Below, piece after piece: positions 21,040 through 32,859 of a DNA stretch of 64,000 bases (position 1 is the first letter of the stretch; each line of letters opens with the position of its first letter). The notes beneath the pieces are model-generated. The model did no database searches. It had not been told where the DNA came from and was given only the letters and a program-made list of their open reading frames with translations. Source of the DNA: Heterobasidion occidentale (Eukaryota; Basidiomycota; Agaricomycetes; Russulales; Bondarzewiaceae); NCBI GenBank assembly GCA_039111635.1, contig JBCAQO010000006.1, positions 1,674,001-1,738,000 of the forward strand. The letters are read 5' to 3'. The position numbers and the translations under genes are program-made.

Positions 21040-24000
21040 AATGAATAGCCACATCATCACTCTCATTTAACTTGACGTGTGGTTATCAACTTAAGGAAAA
21101 AGCACTGGAGCAAGAGCCATCATCAACTCCATATGCAAAGGGATCTTAGCTAATAAACGGTGGGTACGGAAACACAACTTCCCGACCTATCCTTTTAGTC
21201 ACCCTATTCACATCCAAAACATTGACAACATAGTAAATTAAGAAGGCCTCATATGATAAGGCCTAGATGCAAACCTCACTGTCAGGGATTGGCGAGAACA
21301 AACACATATAGAACATGTCCAAATGTTTATCACCAACCTAGAAAAAGATGACATGCTCCTAGGAACAGATTAGCTGAAATACCATGATCCCTTTATTGGA
21401 CGGAGACATTGTGAAGTATACTTTGATTGTTGCCCCCAAAATTGCTGACAACCATATGGGTTCACCAAGGCATGGGAAGAACTAATCAAAAAGGAATGGT
21501 TAGCAAGACTATACGGCAACAGAACATCCCAGCGGAGAAACCCGTATCTTATCCCGATACTGGTAGAACCTCTATGGACATAGACTAAAGAACAATAATA
21601 ACAAGTTCCCACAAAGGAATGAAAATCTCGGTTTATTTTTATGCTAGAAGATAGACATCAGCAAAAGCTTGCCTAGAAAAAGCTCCAAGCATTGGTGGCC
21701 AAGGGAAAAGAGGGCCAACGTACTTACCAAGAGACCATTAGAGATGAGCTCTCAAAACCAATCACCGAGAAGGCAAAAGAACCATCCAACTTTTTTGCAA
21801 GGACTCACAAGGGAGAACCAGTCATTAGAAAGGTAGCCCCCAAACCCTCCGGTTTCGCTAGTTTTGACGAAGACCTGAAGGAAGAGATCAACACGACCAA
21901 CCTAAAAGATTGCGTCCTCATGGAATATTACTCCTACCTCGACATTTTTAGTGGACAGTGCTTGTAGAGACTCTCCAAACACACCATCTGGGATCATGTA
22001 ATTGATCTTAAACCATTGTTCAAACCCCAGGCCCCAAGGATTTTTCTTTCAAGTCCGGAAAAACATAACAAGCTAGGAAAATTTGTTGAAAAGTACCTTT
22101 CCAAAGGAACTATACGTTGGTCTATGGCTCATAGTGTGGCCTCTTTTTTCTTTATAAACAAGAAAGATGGAAAGCTCTGCCCGGTATAGGATTATCGCCA
22201 CCTTAATGAACATATCATCTGAAATGTATGCCCCTTGCCACTAATTCAAAAACTACTAGATATCATCTGAGGGGCCACAGTGTTCTCAAAACTAGATGTT
22301 TGGTGGGGATATAATAACATGCACATAAAAGAAGAGGATGAACCCAAAGCAGCCTTTGTAATGCCCTCAGGACTCTTTGAACCCATAGTAATGTTTTTGG
22401 GGCTTACTAACTCCCTGGCAACTTTTCAGGCCATAATGAATATGATCTTTCAAGACCTCATTCTTGCCCAAAAGATTACGGTATACATGGACAACATCTT
22501 GATCTTCACAAAAACCATAGCAGAACATATCTTGGTTGTTCAACAAGTCCAAATCCTACACAACAATGATCTTTATCTTAAACCTGAAAAATGCAAGTTT
22601 CACAAAGAAAAACTCAATTATCTTGGGTACACTATTTCTAAAGACCACGTTGCCATGGAGGACTTAAAGATTGATGCTATCGAGAAATGGCCAATTCCCC
22701 GCACAGTCCGTGACATTTGTTCTTTCTGAGGTCTAAAACTTCTATCGGCAATTCATTAACAAGTTTTCTTTAATTGCCCGACCATTGCATGACCTCACCA
22801 AGAAATATATCAAATGGGACTGGACAGTAGATTGCCAACAAGCTTTTGACTAGTTGAAAAAAGCCTTTATTAGTCAACCCGTCCTGTTATACCCTAACCC
22901 CATACAACCATACCAGTTGGTGACTAACACATCCCTCTTAGCATATAGAGCAGTCCTTTTACAAAAAAGACCTGACTGGCATCTAGTTGCCTACTTTTCT
23001 GGGTTGTTTTCTCCCTAGAGTGAAACCACAATGTGCATGACCGTGAATTACTTGGTATAATCAAAGTACTGGAACACTGAAACTATTATCTTAAAGGCGC
23101 CAAAGATCCCTTCAAGATTTGGACAGACCACAAGAATCTGATTTACTTCTAGACTGCTTGGGACTTATCCAGGCAACAAGCTCGCTAGAGTCTGTTTTTG
23201 TCACAATTTGACTTTCAGCTCAGCTACAAATCAGGAACAAGAACTCACACAGATGCTCTGTCTAGGCGTCCAGACCTTAGTGAGGAGGTGGAATCTGATA
23301 ACAAAGCACAGACTCTACTATCATCCAAGCTTTTCACTAAATCCAGCGAAACCCTAGTTGAACCAGACCAAAGCATATATATCAAAGTAATGGAAATTGC
23401 ATTTTTGGAAATCCTCTCTCTTATTTGACATTCACAATCGGACCACAATCTACTAGTCAATGCAGCCCTCAAGAAATTGCTCACAAAAGGACCACAAGCA
23501 ATGCAAAGAGATTTAGAAAAATGGACACACCAAAATGTAATAACACAATACAACGGCTACATATGTGTGCCAAAAGACAATCTCCTCCAATGAACAGTCA
23601 TCAAAACACATCATGACACCATGGCCATTGGACACCTAGGCCAAGCAAAAACCCTGGAACTGATACAACACCATTATTGGTGGCCAAGCATGATAAAGTT
23701 TGTCCATCAATACATAGATGGATGCACAGTGTGCCAGTCCATCAAAAACCTGCCCCACTGGAATCATCCTCCAATTCAACTATTAAAAACCACAGACGTT
23801 CCCTGGCGCTTTATCCCCACTAATTTTGTAACAGATCTTCCAGAAAGCAAGAGTTACAACTTGATAAATATGGTAGTCAACCAAGGACTGTTAAAGGGAA
23901 TTGTCATAACTTCGTGCAAGAAGACAATCATAGCGAAAGAAGCCACAATACTTTTCCAAAACAATGTGCTCAAGTGGTATGGCTAACCAATCAAGGTGGT

Positions 24001-24880
24001 GTCTGATAGAGGTCCTTAATTCACAGCAAAGTTTACACAAAAACTGTAGAAGGGACTAGGAATTACTCTGGCCCTTAGCACGGCCTATCACTCCCATATA
24101 GATGGAGAAACAGAATGGGTCAATCAGGAGATCAAATAGTTTCTGCGGATCTTTTGAAACTACTACCAAGACGGTTGGGTGAACTTGCTTTTTTTTGCAG
24201 AATTCTCCTATAACATTCAAAAATACTTAGCTATAAGAAAGTTGCCATTTGAAATCCTCTATGGATACAACCCACCATACTCAGTTGACTTGGCACTAGA
24301 GACCAAGGTGACTGTGGTGACCAAATATTTGTAGTGGACCCAAGAAGTACAAGAAGAAGCTGTCGCTAGTTTGTAAATGACGGCACAATACGCCAAAGAC
24401 TGGGAACTATATCAGAAACTTTTGCAGTGGGAACCAGGAACCCAAGTTTGATTAGAAGGAACCCACATTTGGACAACTCATCTGAAACTCAAGCTGGCAC
24501 CCAGATGCTATGGTTTTTTCTAAGTGATTGAAAGAATTGGTCCTCTGGCTTATTAGTTGGAAATACCTGAAACATTGGAAATACACCTAGTGTTCCATGC
24601 CTCCCTACTCACTAAGTATCAAGAAATGGAGGCTTATGGAAGGAATTACCCTAGACCACCCTCAAAAGTCCTAAACAAGGAAAAACACTATGAAGTAGAA
24701 GCTGTTTTGGACTTAAGGCATTAGGGACGAGGGACCAAGTACCTCATCAAATGGCTAGGGTATCCTGAGACAGACAATATCTAACCCTTTGCTCTTCTAA
24801 AAGGATCAGCCGACGAGGTGCTTCAGGAGTTTCACAAAAACTATCCAGACAAGCCCCAACCCATGGCAATTAAACTATAG
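21040..24880 (+). pseudogene. Family B pol: protease, RT, RNase H, integrase, chromodomain
   Basis: The protease region has INSICKGIL (catalytic Asp changed to Asn) and DDMLLGTD. RT runs from about 21985: SVASFFFINKKDGK, FSKLDVWWGYNNM, then YMDNI near 22484 where YMDD is expected. RNase H has HDRELLGIIKVLEH and FKIWTDHKNLIYF. Integrase has HHDTMAIGHLGQ, CTVCQS, NFVTDLPES, VVSDRGP and ETEWVNQEI. The GTHIWTTH block and a chromodomain (VEAVLDL, YLIKWLGYPETDNI) close the protein near 24870. More than a dozen stops interrupt it. TATA sequence for the next ORF overlaps the end of this region. Confidence 0.88.
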
Positions 24881-24884
24881 AAAA

Positions 24885-24896
24885 GATATATAAGGA
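24885..24896 (+). promoter_or_regulatory. TATA box before the third ORF, family B copy 1
   Basis: GATATATAAGGA lies just after the last chromodomain codons and 46-57 bases before the ATG at 24942. The same element occupies the same place in family C (38396) and in family B copy 2 (62055-62066, minus). Conservation of position suggests a real internal promoter. Confidence 0.6.
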
Positions 24897-24941
24897 AGGG
24901 TGTCTCCCCTCCTTAAAAAAAACAACCCTTCTTTCAAGTAC

Positions 24942-25938
24942 ATGTCCAACCGCTTCTCCTACTACTCTCCCGAATATGCTATGCTCCTCAATGAAGGAAC
25001 AACTTTGTCCCCCTTCAAAAACTCCTCTCCAGATAGTTGGAAGGGTTAGGAGATGCCCTGCTTCAGCGTACCACAATCTCTGCAGACAACCTGGAAGCAA
25101 ACACAATGAGGTACCTCAACAACTAGCTGATGCCAGCGGCTAGGTCAGACTCCTCACTTACGCAGAGAACTATCAAGCTGCCTTCTGATATGCTTGGAAA
25201 ACCAATGGGGATTATGCCCTTCTCATTCACTCCAACGGGTTTTCTATCTTTGTCAATCTGGAGCTCTTACCTGCCCTCCTATCCGACACCAACGCCCCTC
25301 ACTCATCTCCTGTTTGGATTGACCCTTTCCATGTCCAACCATAGTGCCAAGAGGCCATTAGAGAAGTATTGGCTATGGGTAATTGAGAAGCCACTATCCA
25401 GACCAAGTATGTCTGGACAATATTACAACAGCAGGCACAAAGGGATTGAGAAGCCATCCCCTCTACAACAGCAGAACCACTCAGAAAACATGATATTTGA
25501 TCCGCAGACAATGAACATCTCTTGAGGTACTGAAGAAACAAGACAAGAAGAAACCAGGGAGTGAGAGAGGCATCACACTTAAAAGGAAATAGTTCTCAAA
25601 CAGCTTAAATGCAAAATTCACCGCCTTCAGCTGGTCCTCAAGATAATAGATGTGAAAGAACACATAGCTTGTTAAACAAGCTCCAAATTGCCTGTGACCA
25701 ACTCTAAGAACTGTTACGTGGACTCAAGCAGAGCTAGATGCATAGGACACAGTTGAGGACAGGAATTACGAGGATGCCGACCCCTACTACAGATCAGATA
25801 AAGGATACAATGGCTATAGGGACATTAGTGGCCAATACTAGGGGCAAGGGCAAGGAAGTTGAGGAACTCCTTGTCCCCCCACGGATAGTGGAGAGGAAAA
25901 GACCCTCCACATTACAGATACTGGTTTTTCATGTATAG
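24942..25938 (+). pseudogene. Third ORF of family B, unknown function (decayed copy)
   Basis: Starts at ATG 24942 with YYSPEYAMLLNEG, matching YYSPERAMLIDEG in family C. A deletion then removes the middle of the protein. Further pieces match the other copies: QLADAS, VRLLTYAENYQAA, NGDYALLI, NLELLPALLSDTNAPHS, IQTKYVW and the acidic, tyrosine-rich end EDADPYYRSDKGYNGY. Frameshifts and stops separate them. I do not recognise the family, and no transmembrane segment or catalytic motif is evident. Confidence 0.65.
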
Positions 25939-25954
25939 GACAACCAAAAGTTAT

Positions 25955-27582
25955 TGTCCACAACAACGATAAACTACCATTGTCTGCAAAAAGACGTTAA
26001 ACTAAGCACAGGAAAGAAAACCTCAAACCTGGATGACACTCCGATCAAGATGTTGACCTGCATGTTGTTAAACTGTGAAAAGAGAAGAAGACAAGGAAAG
26101 TACCTGACCAATTGTGTTTGCCCTCTCTGTTCCACAGATATGGCACATTTAACCCTTTCATTGTCAAAAGGAATTCTGATAAGCAATCAGGCATTCCACT
26201 AGGATCCTTAGTTTTATAGGGCCCTTTTCACATTAGAAGGTCCTTATATAGATTCAACATAACCTTGCTCCAATGGTACATGAATGACTTTTTGGTATTG
26301 TGGCAATGCTGGAAAGCGTAAAGATGCAAGAATCTGATGGGGAATTGTGTTGCATATTCACCAAATGGGAAACAGTGAACCCTTCCTTGCTGTCAAGGTC
26401 TGACAGGTGTTGGACATCCCACTTTGGATCTCTAGTTTTACAGAGTCATTTCCACATTAGGGAGCCTTATTGTAATGCATGCACATAGTGGTCGCATACC
26501 ACTAAGTAGCTGATGAACAAGAAAAGGTCTATTCAGAACAATGTAAAACCACCAAAGGCTTGGTCCACAATAACTATAAACTAGTTATTATCCGGAACAA
26601 TGCTAAAACTACCAGAAGACCCTTGGAATGTGGATGCATTTTAGCAGACTGTGGGTAGTAGACCCTACAGTTGCAAAACCCTGTCGACTAGGTTGAGGTG
26701 CTTCTATATTCTATACGCCCTACAGTAAAAGAATATGGGGTCAACATGGTTCAATTTTGTATGAGGAGTTTAGGAACACAGAGCAGATTATGAATCACAA
26801 CTACTCCGTGGTGTGCCCATTCTACCCTTGAAGTCCAAAGCAGGGCATTCCGCTTCAAGGGCCAGTTGGAAGGCAACTGGGATGTGTGCCTTAGACTTGA
26901 GATTAATGCCTTAGAAGATAGGGAAGAACTGACCATTCTTGACTTTCAGGCCTATCTGCCTGATGTCCAAAATAATGGTAAACTATTGTTTCTAGATTCA
27001 CAGGGATCATAATGGTCTGCTTTTCTAAGCGGGTGATTAGTCTGCAATGATGTTAAACTACTATCTCTTCAAGCATAAGGATTGTGAACGGTGACTTTAA
27101 ACACGGTAAAGTCGTCACTTAGTCCAAAATGACCTTAAACTACCCTCACCCTATAGGATTAAATCTATTAGGGCGAGAAAGGCTCAAGCTAGGTGATAGC
27201 AGTTATCCTCCATGACATCAAACTGGGCTGCCCTTCATTCACAGAGCTATGTGAGTTGTGTCAAAATAGAAGTTCTATTTTGACACAACTTTATAAGTTA
27301 TCAAGTTTGATATAGCATAAACCATTCACCATCTTCCCTCAATGGAACCCTGTCAAGAAGTAGGACCTGGTCTAGAGCCCTATGCACATCACCGATAAAT
27401 ATTCTGGTGTGCAGAAAAGTCTGCTATCTTGTTTATCGGTACTCTACATTGGAAGATGGATAGGTCTGCAACGACCTTGGTTTAAACTAGCAGGTCAGTC
27501 TACAATGACTAAAGGATAAACTAGATAACGTCCACAAAGACAATAAACACTATGGAACATCTGGCACAATGTTTAAACTACC
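25955..27582 (+). repeat. Irregular array of a short TTAAACTA-type motif, family B copy 1
   Basis: About a dozen degenerate copies of a motif near GTCYGCAAYGAYNTTAAACT occur at irregular spacing, for example at 25955, 27034, 27115 and 27558. The same series in the same order occurs in both family C copies and in family B copy 2. The stretch has no open frame. A longer unit with a CCAGTTTTA and CATTAG core appears twice, near 26205 and 26425. Confidence 0.7.
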
Positions 27583-28490
27583 AACAAGAAGGACATACCT
27601 TACAACCACCCTACACATTACCATCTGTGGTTAATCGGTAACCCTTGATAAGAATTCAAAGTCTATTTGATTAACCCAGTCTAGCCAAGCCAACAAGGGC
27701 TCTAAGTCTATTCTTCAACACGTCTATTTGTTGCAAGGTCTTACCATTGGCGCAGGAGCCAACTGCATAATCAAGTGGGGCAATTGTGGAGACCAGACTC
27801 CCTTACACCAAGTAAAACTCGATAAGACGACTCAAAAGTCTATTCACTCAAATCCTTAGTTTGTGTCTATATTGTGAAAGCTTAAAACTCTGAATATACA
27901 CTTACCCTCTAGCCAGGATGGGCTACCGTATAGGGCTGACAGAGTTAGGGATCTTCAAAGGGGTCTTGCTGGATTCAAAACAAGTTGTAGAGTGCACTCC
28001 AATAGGTTTGTGGGCCTAAGCCTTCAGTAAGCAATCAACCCACAAACCTGGAATCCTCCTCAATACCAGAGATTACAGAGGAGAAGAACTATCCTAGAAA
28101 CACTAAAGCATGGCCTTCGGTATTTGAAAGTGACACAATAGCGAGCACATCCACACATATACAGATACATTCCTAATCATTATCACAAGATCATTTACAG
28201 GTGACACCTTTCCGGATACCACGCTAGAAGCAAGACTGGTTTACAAAATGCATGCAGGAAGTCCTGTATTGAGGGATGGCTTAGAAACCCATCACCTCGT
28301 AACAAAACAGGACTTAATGTAGACAGAAAACTCCTAGATGATCAAATGATGTAGGTTGGTCTTTATTCCAGAAAATAAAGTTATATCAGAAAGATGCATT
28401 CCAATCTTTTGAATACCCAGAAAGCAAATTGCACATGGAATGACAATGGAGCTTGCAAGCAGCAAGTGGTTCTCTCAGGCATTGGAACCT

Positions 28491-28503
28491 AGAAAGGGAG
28501 TAA
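28491..28503 (+). promoter_or_regulatory. Polypurine tract, family B copy 1
   Basis: AGAAAGGGAGTAA directly precedes the 3' LTR. Family C has AGAGTGGGGGTAA at the same place. Confidence 0.7.
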
Positions 28504-29096
28504 TGTTATGATTTGACCTATTGGCTGCCTTTGGGCAGGTCTAAACCAATAATCAGCATAACATCTACTAGGTGGCTCTATCATGGAGTGTGCATTAAGG
28601 TATTTGGCATGTCCTTGAAGGCCAACCCTCCGATAGATCACTCAGCATCGGAAGAGGAATTACAAAAGGGTCAAGGGCACAAGGGCATAAGGCATAATTG
28701 TGCTATGGGCTTAGGATACACAAGTAAGCACCTCTTCACAAGCTGGTTGGAAAGGTGCAAATAGAGAAGTACAAGAATAAGGTGCCAACTAAAAGAGACA
28801 GTGGCCACAGCTATACTGATTGGATATATCAGAGAAGCATGAACACTTATCCTAGACCCTATACGGTATATAAGGCCCATAGAATAAGCTGAGGATCTTT
28901 AGTCTATTTTCTTTGTGTGTCTATACCTTTTTATACAGATACCTTCCTATTAGGCAGTCTTTGTACTACCTACCACTGTTATATGCTTCTATATTAATTA
29001 GACAATACAGTTGAGACCTTCCTCACTACTCTATTCAGTGTGTAACCTAGAAAAGAACTTGATACTCTTGGGTTATTAAACAAGTAGTTCATAACA
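28504..29096 (+). repeat. Family B 3' LTR (593 bp)
   Basis: Starts TGTTATGATTTGACC and ends CATAACA. It holds TATATAAGG and TTTAGTCTATTTTC (one mismatch from the 5' LTR transcript-start block). It provides the uninterrupted reference for the split 5' LTR. Confidence 0.92.
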
Positions 29097-29101
29097 TATA
29101 T

Positions 29102-31145
29102 TGTTAAGTTAAGAAAAACCCAGTCAATAAGCCCATAGTAAATGTCTAGGTTTAATTCAATGATCAGAGAAACTTTATGGTAAAAATATTATTACACCAA
29201 TATAATACTATTAAAAGAATTTATATACTAAAACAATTATTTAACCAATTATTGTACAAAACACCAACAGTAGTGTAAAATAAGAAGGACCAATAAAACA
29301 CTATGTTAAAATAAAGCTTATTGTAAATAATCATAAGAAATAATTGATTGTAACAATAGCTAAACTTTGTAATACTCATCTTTTCATTGGATATAGACAA
29401 CTTAAACACTATAACCTTAATGTTTATTAGCAAAAATACTATATTAAATTTGCTCTTGTTCTTTTTCCTATATATATTATCATGCAAATGGGCTCATCCT
29501 AGTAAAAAAACTAGTAAATAAATAAAAAATAAATTTAACACTTAGATAACTAATATTAATAAAAATAAAAATAAAGCTAGATTTCCAAAAGCCAAATTCC
29601 TGAATATATTGTAAACTATATTAATATATTCAATAAGAAAAGTTTTAGCAAACTCTCTAAATATTGATTTTATAATTATACTATTAAACTTGTATTAAAT
29701 TCTAAACTAATAAAAACCAAAGTATACTGTCTTAAACTAGTCCAGTATAAAGAATTGAAAAAAGGAATTAATAAAAATAAAATAACTAGTTGTTGTTATT
29801 TATGAAAATCCCCATGGACCTACTTTATTTTTTTTGTTAATAAAAAAATAACATGTCTAGTGATTAATTATTAATTATTGGGAACTAAATAACCACATAA
29901 TCAAATATAAGTATCTAATATCTAGTTCTCAAACATTAGTGAACAAAATAAAGAATGTTGTTATCTTCTTCAAATTTGACATACAATGAGGCCTTTTTAA
30001 CCTATAATAAAAAAAAAGATGAATAAACAGTGGTGATTATCACAGAATTCAGAATATTCAAACCTACTATTATATTTTTTGGGTGGTACAACTCCCTATC
30101 AAGCTTTGAGAAATTTATAAATATTATTTTCTATAATTATAATTTACATAAATAATATCTTAATCTTTTCCAAAGATTCTGAAACTTATTATACAAATAC
30201 TCTAAGAGAATTATCTTTATCTGAAGCTTGAAAAATGCACTTTTGATATATAAAAAGTAGAATTCCTAGTTATAGAATTAAATAAGTATATATAGATCTA
30301 AAAAAAATTATCATAATTGTGAAATGGCTGGTTTTCAAAATAGTTTAAGATATTTGATCTTTTTATGGATTCTGCTGATTTTATCAGGACTTTATACAAG
30401 ATTATAGTAAAGTTGTGCATTTATTAACTTAATTGGTTGGGAAAGCAGAATGAGCTTAGCGTCTAAAATAGGAAAATACATTTAAAATATCAAAACATGC
30501 TTTTCTTACTAAACTAGTCTCAGTGCTATTATAGGACAATTGTCTTTTGCAAATTGAAGTAAACTCATCAAAATTTGCTATTAGCACTATTCTATTTCAA
30601 AAAGTAAATAATAAAAAGCAACTTATAGCATTGATGTATAAAGCACCATAGAAAGCAAAACACAACTATAACATTTACAACAAAGAATTGCTAGCCATTA
30701 ATACTGCTCTAAAAAATTAGCGACATTATCAGCTAGAAGCCTTAGAACCTTTTGAAGTATAATCTAATTATCAAAATTGGCAGTACTTTTAAAAAAATCC
30801 AAAAGCTAAATTATTATTAAGCTTGTTAATATTTGGAATTACAATCATATAATTTTTATTTGATCCATAAATTAGGAAATTAGATAATGACTAAATCTAA
30901 CATTTTTTTTAAATAAGTGGACTTTAAAAAAGAAAAAAATGACAACTTAGATATTGTTATATAATAATCAGAGTAGTTTATTAAAATATTAGTAATAGCA
31001 TATAAAAAGAAGGAAATCCTTAGAAATAAAAATAAAAAGATTGTTGCAAAAATATTTAAAAATAGAAATAAGTCTTGGACTTTAAATAGAGATAGTTACA
31101 TTATGGTTAATAACAGACTATATATTCCAAATAGTGATATCTGCT
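29102..31145 (+). pseudogene. Gypsy family D pol remnant (RT, RNase H, start of integrase), right half of the split element
   Basis: Very AT-rich, but the order of RT blocks is clear: FNKKSFSKLSKY, KSPWTYFIFFVNKK, IYINNILIFSKD (catalytic YxDD decayed), a FYGFC-FYQDFIQDYS block and LIGKAE. RNase H follows with KHNYNIYNKELLAINTALKN. The integrase start reads MVNNRLYIPNSD and is the same family as MVNNRLYVPNSD at 56640-56690 on the minus strand. The similarity ends abruptly at about 31140 where repeat R1 begins. Stops at Trp, Gln and Arg codons are abundant. Confidence 0.78.
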
Positions 31146-31550
31146 TTATTTTAAAAAAGATGAAGGAGATAATCTTTGAGAGTGTCTCAACGATTTTCAG
31201 ATATAAGGTCTTTTTCCCTAGTTCAATAAATGACTTAAGGAGGTATCTAATTAAGGACTAAATAGGTAGTAAGTATAGAATATATTCTAAAAATATGAGC
31301 AAAAAATGATAAAGACTGTGAGACAAGTACAGTGCTTTATTAAACTATGTAAGGATATCTCAGATCTAACAGAGTTTGCAAAGTATAAGCTAAAAAGATA
31401 GCTAGATGCTGGTCACAATATAAAGGTCGAATGTATTATAAGTAAACAAGCTAAAAAAACTAATCCAATCTTTGGCTTATTTAAATATGTACATCCAAAC
31501 TCTATTTTGAGCTAGATCACCAAAGCTAAACTATATATTAGTAAGTAAAA
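31145..31550 (+). repeat. Dispersed repeat R1, copy 2, joined to gypsy integrase
   Basis: Aligns with 8695-9090 in the same orientation. Its left edge coincides with loss of the family D integrase sequence, so R1 either inserted here or the junction is a deletion. No terminal repeats are visible. Confidence 0.68.
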
Positions 31551-32192
31551 GGAACTAAGAATAACTCTATAGCAGTAAATAATCAAGATGTCACTGATCT
31601 TCATCATTGAAGCTCTAAGCATAGTATACTAATTGCCAATGTCTATCCACATTTGTAAGACCAGAAATAAGGATTTAATTGAGAATTAGAAACCGTAAAA
31701 AGCATAACTAAGTATAAGTAACTGTCCATGTTGAGGCATATAAATATATATGAATCACAAAAGTGTGAATATATTAGTATATAGATAGTAAGGAGTCATG
31801 AGCCACAGTCTGAATCTACGTCATAATAAAATCACTTGACAAGCCCACCTTCTTACATGCAAAGCACATATTATGATGTGGTGCTAACATTACCCTCTCT
31901 TTATACCAGTCTTTGGCACTTGATACAAGGAAGGGTAGTAAGAGATGGTTTCTAAGAGTGTATCTTGTCAATGAGAAGAATGGAACAAACTGGGTATCTT
32001 GTCTAGTTGGTAGTGATAACCATATATTTCATTGCTTGCTTATGGTATCTATATTCCTCTGCTACCTAATCAAATTACTAACAAAGTTACCAAGTCGCTA
32101 TATAATAGTCTCAAATAAAATCATGTGTAATTGGACATTCCATAATAAGATGACAGGTGTGTTTGCACTCTTAGCAAAAGCATTCTTTAAAA
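31551..32192. other. No recognised gene
   Basis: A plus-strand frame from 31913 runs 95 codons and then continues into the family C LTR, so its end is not native. It has no recognisable motif. The rest is AT-rich with stops. Confidence 0.45.
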
Positions 32193-32197
32193 GCAGG

Positions 32198-32768
32198 TGT
32201 TATGACTTGACCTGCCAGGACCCTGCGAGGTCAGTCTATCTGACTGTCCAAGCATCACATGCTAGGCGGCTCCACTCCGGAGCATACATCAAGGTATTTG
32301 GCATGTCCTTAGGAGCCGACTGGTCCGATGGTTCTTCAAGACATCGGAAGAGGATATATGACAGGGTCATAGGTATAGCGGCTTAGTAAGATAGGCATTC
32401 ATATGCCATGGGCTTAGAACATATGGGCAAGCACCTTGTCGCACCTGGATGGATTGGTGCAACTAGAAAAGTACAAGAGTAGGCGCTGACTAAGAAAGAC
32501 GGCGACCCAAGCTCTCTAGAAATGGAAACCCGGGAAAACATACGGACTCTTACCCTATGCCCTATACAGTATATAAGGCCCATAGAATAGGCTGAGGAAC
32601 TTTAGTCTATTCTCTTTGTTTGCCACTGTTCCTCTTATAGTGGGATTACTGTGACTACTCCTGTATTAATCTTCTAATACAGTTAAGACTCCCTTATCCA
32701 CTCAGTCCATCATGCGACCTAGGGAAGAACCTATTACTCTTGGGTTACTGAACGAGCAGTTTGTAACA
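32198..32768 (+). repeat. Family C copy 1 5' LTR (571 bp)
   Basis: TGTTATGACTTGACC to TTTGTAACA, with TATATAAGG near 32572 and the transcript-start block AGTCTATTCT at 32604-32613. It differs from the 3' LTR of the same element at more than 40 positions by eye but from the 5' LTR of copy 2 at only about three. Confidence 0.95.
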
Positions 32769-32770
32769 CT

Positions 32771-32780
32771 AGAATAGACT
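32771..32780 (+). promoter_or_regulatory. Self-priming primer-binding site, family C copy 1
   Basis: AGAATAGACT, two bases inside the LTR, is the exact reverse complement of AGTCTATTCT at 32604-32613. This fits Tf1/sushi-type self-priming, as in family B. Confidence 0.72.
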
Positions 32781-32859
32781 CGCTTTTATCCCTACCTTGC
32801 ACCACACTCTGCTTGCTGCCACACACTCTCTCATAACCCTCATCGGCGGAGCTATAGAT

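Larger units (their letters stand above)
17638..29101 (+). mobile_element. Complete Ty3/gypsy chromovirus, family B copy 1, nested in family D
   Basis: The LTRs start TGTTAT and end ATAACA. The outer 5-bp flanks are CATAT (17638-17642) and TATAT (29097-29101), a target duplication with one C-to-T difference. The 5' LTR is itself interrupted by a 1.08-kb insertion. Order inside: self-priming site, gag, pol with chromodomain, a third ORF with its own TATA box, a repeated-motif region, polypurine tract, 3' LTR. All coding parts have stops, mostly of the TGG-to-TAG/TGA and CAG-to-TAG kind. The plan matches family C at reduced nucleotide identity. Confidence 0.9.

Noticed and set aside
24942..25938. 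Envelope gene in the third ORF position.
   Set aside because: No signal peptide, transmembrane segment, cysteine pattern or furin-like site is visible in any copy.
31913..32386. A 157-residue protein.
   Set aside because: The last third is family C LTR sequence on the far side of the target duplication; the first part has no recognisable domain.
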